Shown here: positions 5,994 to 7,057 of the stretch, in pieces
Numbering within the stretch: the stretch's first letter is position 1
How the letters are laid out: each line of letters begins with the position of its first letter
Origin: Actinomycetota bacterium
Lineage (GTDB): Bacteria; Actinomycetota; Thermoleophilia; UBA2241
Assembly (NCBI GenBank): GCA_003157715.1
Contig: PMKK01000042.1
Span: 1 to 7,057, forward strand
Direction of reading: 5' to 3'
Length of the DNA stretch: 7,057 bases
Notes under the pieces: generated by a model
What the model was told of the DNA's origin: nothing
What the model saw: the letters and a program-made list of their open reading frames with translations, nothing else
Database searches by the model: none
Program-made: the position numbers and the translations under genes

Positions 5994-6056
5994 ACTTCGC
6001 CCCTGGTCAGACGGTGGTCGCATCGGCCTACGTCTGGCGCATGACCGGCGTGGGCC

Positions 6057-6104
6057 GCGGGTCGAGCTTACTACCACCTGCGTTGGCGCGTCAGGTTGAC
6101 CCGC
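6057..6104 (-). promoter_or_regulatory. Folded element upstream of GNAT2
   Basis: GCGGGTC (6057-6063) pairs with GACCCGC (6098-6104), and ACCTG (6076-6080) with CAGGT (6092-6096). This gives two collinear perfect stems of 7 and 5 bp, with a 12-base bulge on one side, a single base on the other, and an 11-base end loop. The arrangement parallels fold A before GNAT1. It lies 64 bases upstream of the GNAT2 start and 20 bases past the UPF0158-like stop. It could be a recombination site, terminator or regulatory leader. Confidence 0.45.
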
Positions 6105-6111
6105 TTGTCAG
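6080..6111. repeat. 32-bp diverged direct repeat, copy 2 (between UPF0158-like gene and GNAT2)
   Basis: The partner of 5237-5268 (28 of 32 identical). Read on the minus strand it begins CTGACAAGCGGGTCAACC, which recalls the left half of integron attC sites in spacing. The consensus R box reads CTGAC here instead of a form ending in AAC. Confidence 0.85.
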
Positions 6112-6123
6112 GCGTCCGTCCCC

Positions 6124-6348
6124 TCACGGCAGGTCGAGGTCGCGGACATAGGCGACCCCGTGCTCATCGAGCCAAGCGGCGACGATGTCGGCGATGGCCG
6201 CGTCGCGGAATCCGTACCAGTCCCCCTGCGTGCCGCGACGGTGGACGGCGTCCTTGAACGTGCGAAAGGCGCCCCGGCCGCGGATCGCCTCATCGGGCAG
6301 TGCCTCAAGCTCCTCGACGATCTGACGCAGCGACACGATCACGGCCAT
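6124..6348 (-). CDS. Short UPF0158-like protein, apparently missing its middle
   Basis: A 74-residue protein. AIRGRGAFRTFKDAVHRRG (21-39) and GDWYGFRDAAIADIVAAWLDEHGVAY (42-67) match the C-terminal half of UPF0158, a family of unknown function with a conserved GxGAFRRFKD core and a WYxFRDE-type segment. Usual members are about 140-150 residues. Here residues 5-20 (VSLRQIVEELEALPDE) resemble the N-terminus of full-length members and join directly to the C-terminal core, so roughly 65 central residues seem to be absent in frame. This reading is from memory of the family. The ATG at 6348 is chosen for its match to the family start; the ribosome-binding site is weak (AGGGCGG, 6 bases away). A start at 6411 would add an unlikely Pro/Trp-rich leader. 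A 12-bp palindrome lies 37 bases upstream. It may be a functional short variant or a decaying gene. Confidence 0.72.
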   Translation of the reverse strand: MAVIVSLRQIVEELEALPDEAIRGRGAFRTFKDAVHRRGTQGDWYGFRDAAIADIVAAWLDEHGVAYVRDLDLP

Positions 6349-6384
6349 GACCACCGCCCTACGTTGAAAAGCCCACCACAAGCT

Positions 6385-6396
6385 CCCCCATGGGGG
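6385..6396. promoter_or_regulatory. Perfect 12-bp palindrome upstream of UPF0158-like gene
   Basis: CCCCCATGGGGG is a perfect palindrome 37 bases before the UPF0158-like start. It has no loop, so it suits a dimeric protein-binding site better than an RNA hairpin. No regulator is linked to it. Confidence 0.35.
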
Positions 6397-6436
6397 CGGC
6401 ACTGGAAACAAGGATCGACTGAGTCCCCGTTTCTAC

Positions 6437-6458
6437 GCCCAATGTGTTGCACATGGGC
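6437..6458. repeat. Hairpin with 9-bp stem and one bulged base
   Basis: GCCC-A-ATGTG, TTG loop, CACAT-GGGC. On the minus strand the stem is followed directly by GTAG, then AAACGGGGACT. It lies mid-way in the 171-base gap between the hypothetical gene and the UPF0158-like gene. With no T-run it is a weak terminator; a REP-like remnant is another possibility. Confidence 0.5.
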
Positions 6459-6484
6459 TCGCGGCTCGCCCAGCTCTGAAGCTC

Positions 6485-6490
6485 ATCATA
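6485..6490 (-). promoter_or_regulatory. Candidate -10 box upstream of the UPF0158-like gene
   Basis: TATGAT on the minus strand, inside GCTATGATG, the same 9-mer as at the trmO promoter candidate. The -35 position (CGTAAC at 17-base spacing) is poor. If used, the transcript would begin about 130 bases before the UPF0158-like gene and include the hairpin and palindrome. Confidence 0.28.
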
Positions 6491-6493
6491 GCC

Positions 6494-6507
6494 CCCGGGA
6501 AGCCGGG
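6494..6507 (-). terminator. Short GC hairpin after the 6520-7047 gene
   Basis: CCCGG and CCGGG form a 5-bp stem with a 4-base loop, 12 bases past the stop of the hypothetical gene in transcription order. The stem is strong but short and no T-run follows, so it is only a weak terminator candidate. It overlaps the spacer of the putative promoter at 6485. Confidence 0.3.
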
Positions 6508-6519
6508 TTACGCGACGTG

Positions 6520-7047
6520 CTACGCGGAATGGCTCGTTCCGAAGTCCCAGATCTCCCCGTGTTCGGTATCTGTGAGCACCCCGCGCACGAGTTGCAGGCT
6601 GCGCTGCCATGAACGCTCGGGTCCGTCGGCGTCCACGCGGAACGTCAGCCTATCGTGATCGGCGTCGACCGCGATCCACAACCTTGTCTCCAGACTCAGG
6701 CCGATCTCGGTGATGCACGACTCGATCACGGCCACCCAGCTGTCGCGCCAGGCCGTGACGGCCGTGATGCGGCCGGACTGCGAGACCTCGCCTTCCTGCC
6801 AGGCGCCCTGCACTTTCGTCTCGCGAGGAAGGTCGATCGTGCGAGTCTCGTCCCGCGCCTCCGAGCGGAACTTCATCGTCGAGAAGACCTCCACGTCGGC
6901 TCCCTTGATGAGCATCAGCAGCGTGCAGCCGAGGTACCTGGCGTCGGCCGCCCACGTACACGCCGACTCATCAGCGTGCGCGTGGATTCGGGCGAAGTCG
7001 GCCTTACTCGGGATCTGGGCGATCCGGTCCGCTTGTGCGGCGAACAT
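6520..7047 (-). CDS. Hypothetical protein, possibly 5'-partial
   Basis: A reading frame of 175 residues from the first ATG in the window, not assignable to a family. No ribosome-binding site is visible in the ten bases before 7047 and the frame stays open to the window edge, so the true start may lie outside. The protein is soluble and mixed alpha/beta, rich in charged residues and Trp (six, including TAWRDSWVAV and ERSWQRSLQLV). LGCTLLMLIKGADVEVFSTMKF (40-61) suggests a helix followed by a strand, and alternating patterns such as TRLWIAVDADHDRLTFRVDA (121-140) suggest antiparallel strands. Codon and GC use match the neighbours. No signal peptide or membrane helix is seen. The only competing frames in the area are short or opposite-strand shadows. 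It is followed by a short GC hairpin. Confidence 0.72.
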   Translation of the reverse strand: MFAAQADRIAQIPSKADFARIHAHADESACTWAADARYLGCTLLMLIKGADVEVFSTMKFRSEARDETRTIDLPRETKVQGAWQEGEVSQSGRITAVTAWRDSWVAVIESCITEIGLSLETRLWIAVDADHDRLTFRVDADGPERSWQRSLQLVRGVLTDTEHGEIWDFGTSHSA

Positions 7048-7057
7048 GCGGTCGCGG

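Noticed and set aside
5379..6044. A 221-residue plus-strand frame
   Set aside because: It is antisense to GNAT2, which has full COG3981-type motifs.

Overview
The window is GC-rich chromosomal DNA with short gene gaps, purine-rich ribosome-binding sites and several GTG starts. This fits a high-GC free-living bacterium, possibly an actinobacterium or relative. That is inferred from composition only, since no rRNA or marker gene is present. No transposase, integrase, tRNA, rRNA or CRISPR array is visible.

Layout. One gene runs rightward at the left edge: a PadR-type regulator fused to a GyrI-like ligand-binding domain (21-1091). Everything else runs leftward. In order of transcription from the right edge these are: an unrecognised 175-residue protein (possibly cut by the window edge); a 74-residue UPF0158-like protein that seems to lack its middle; a COG3981-type GNAT acetyltransferase overlapping by one base a 36-residue membrane peptide; a second, two-part GNAT acetyltransferase; a tautomerase-fold protein with Pro-1; TrmO (tRNA t6A37 methyltransferase) tightly coupled to a class I SAM methyltransferase; a hypothetical protein with a probable helical N-terminal part; and an EVE-domain protein that converges on the PadR gene. 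An 8-bp tandem repeat supplies the EVE protein's C-terminal tail.

The most unusual signal is a pair of diverged 32-bp direct repeats (5237-5268 and 6080-6111, 28 of 32 identical). They bracket the GNAT2/small-peptide unit. Each forms the left arm of a similar two-part stem, with GCGGG and ACCTG arms pairing to CAGGT and CCCGC. This layout, a same-strand run of unrelated small genes with folded repeats between units, recalls integron gene cassettes with attC sites. Canonical attC core boxes are not clearly conserved and no IntI is present, so it remains a hypothesis. The copy before GNAT1 also has a competing fold that would cover that gene's weak ribosome-binding site.

Apart from trmO with its methyltransferase and GNAT2 with the small peptide, the genes share no obvious pathway. 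The block looks like a collection of accessory single-domain enzymes.
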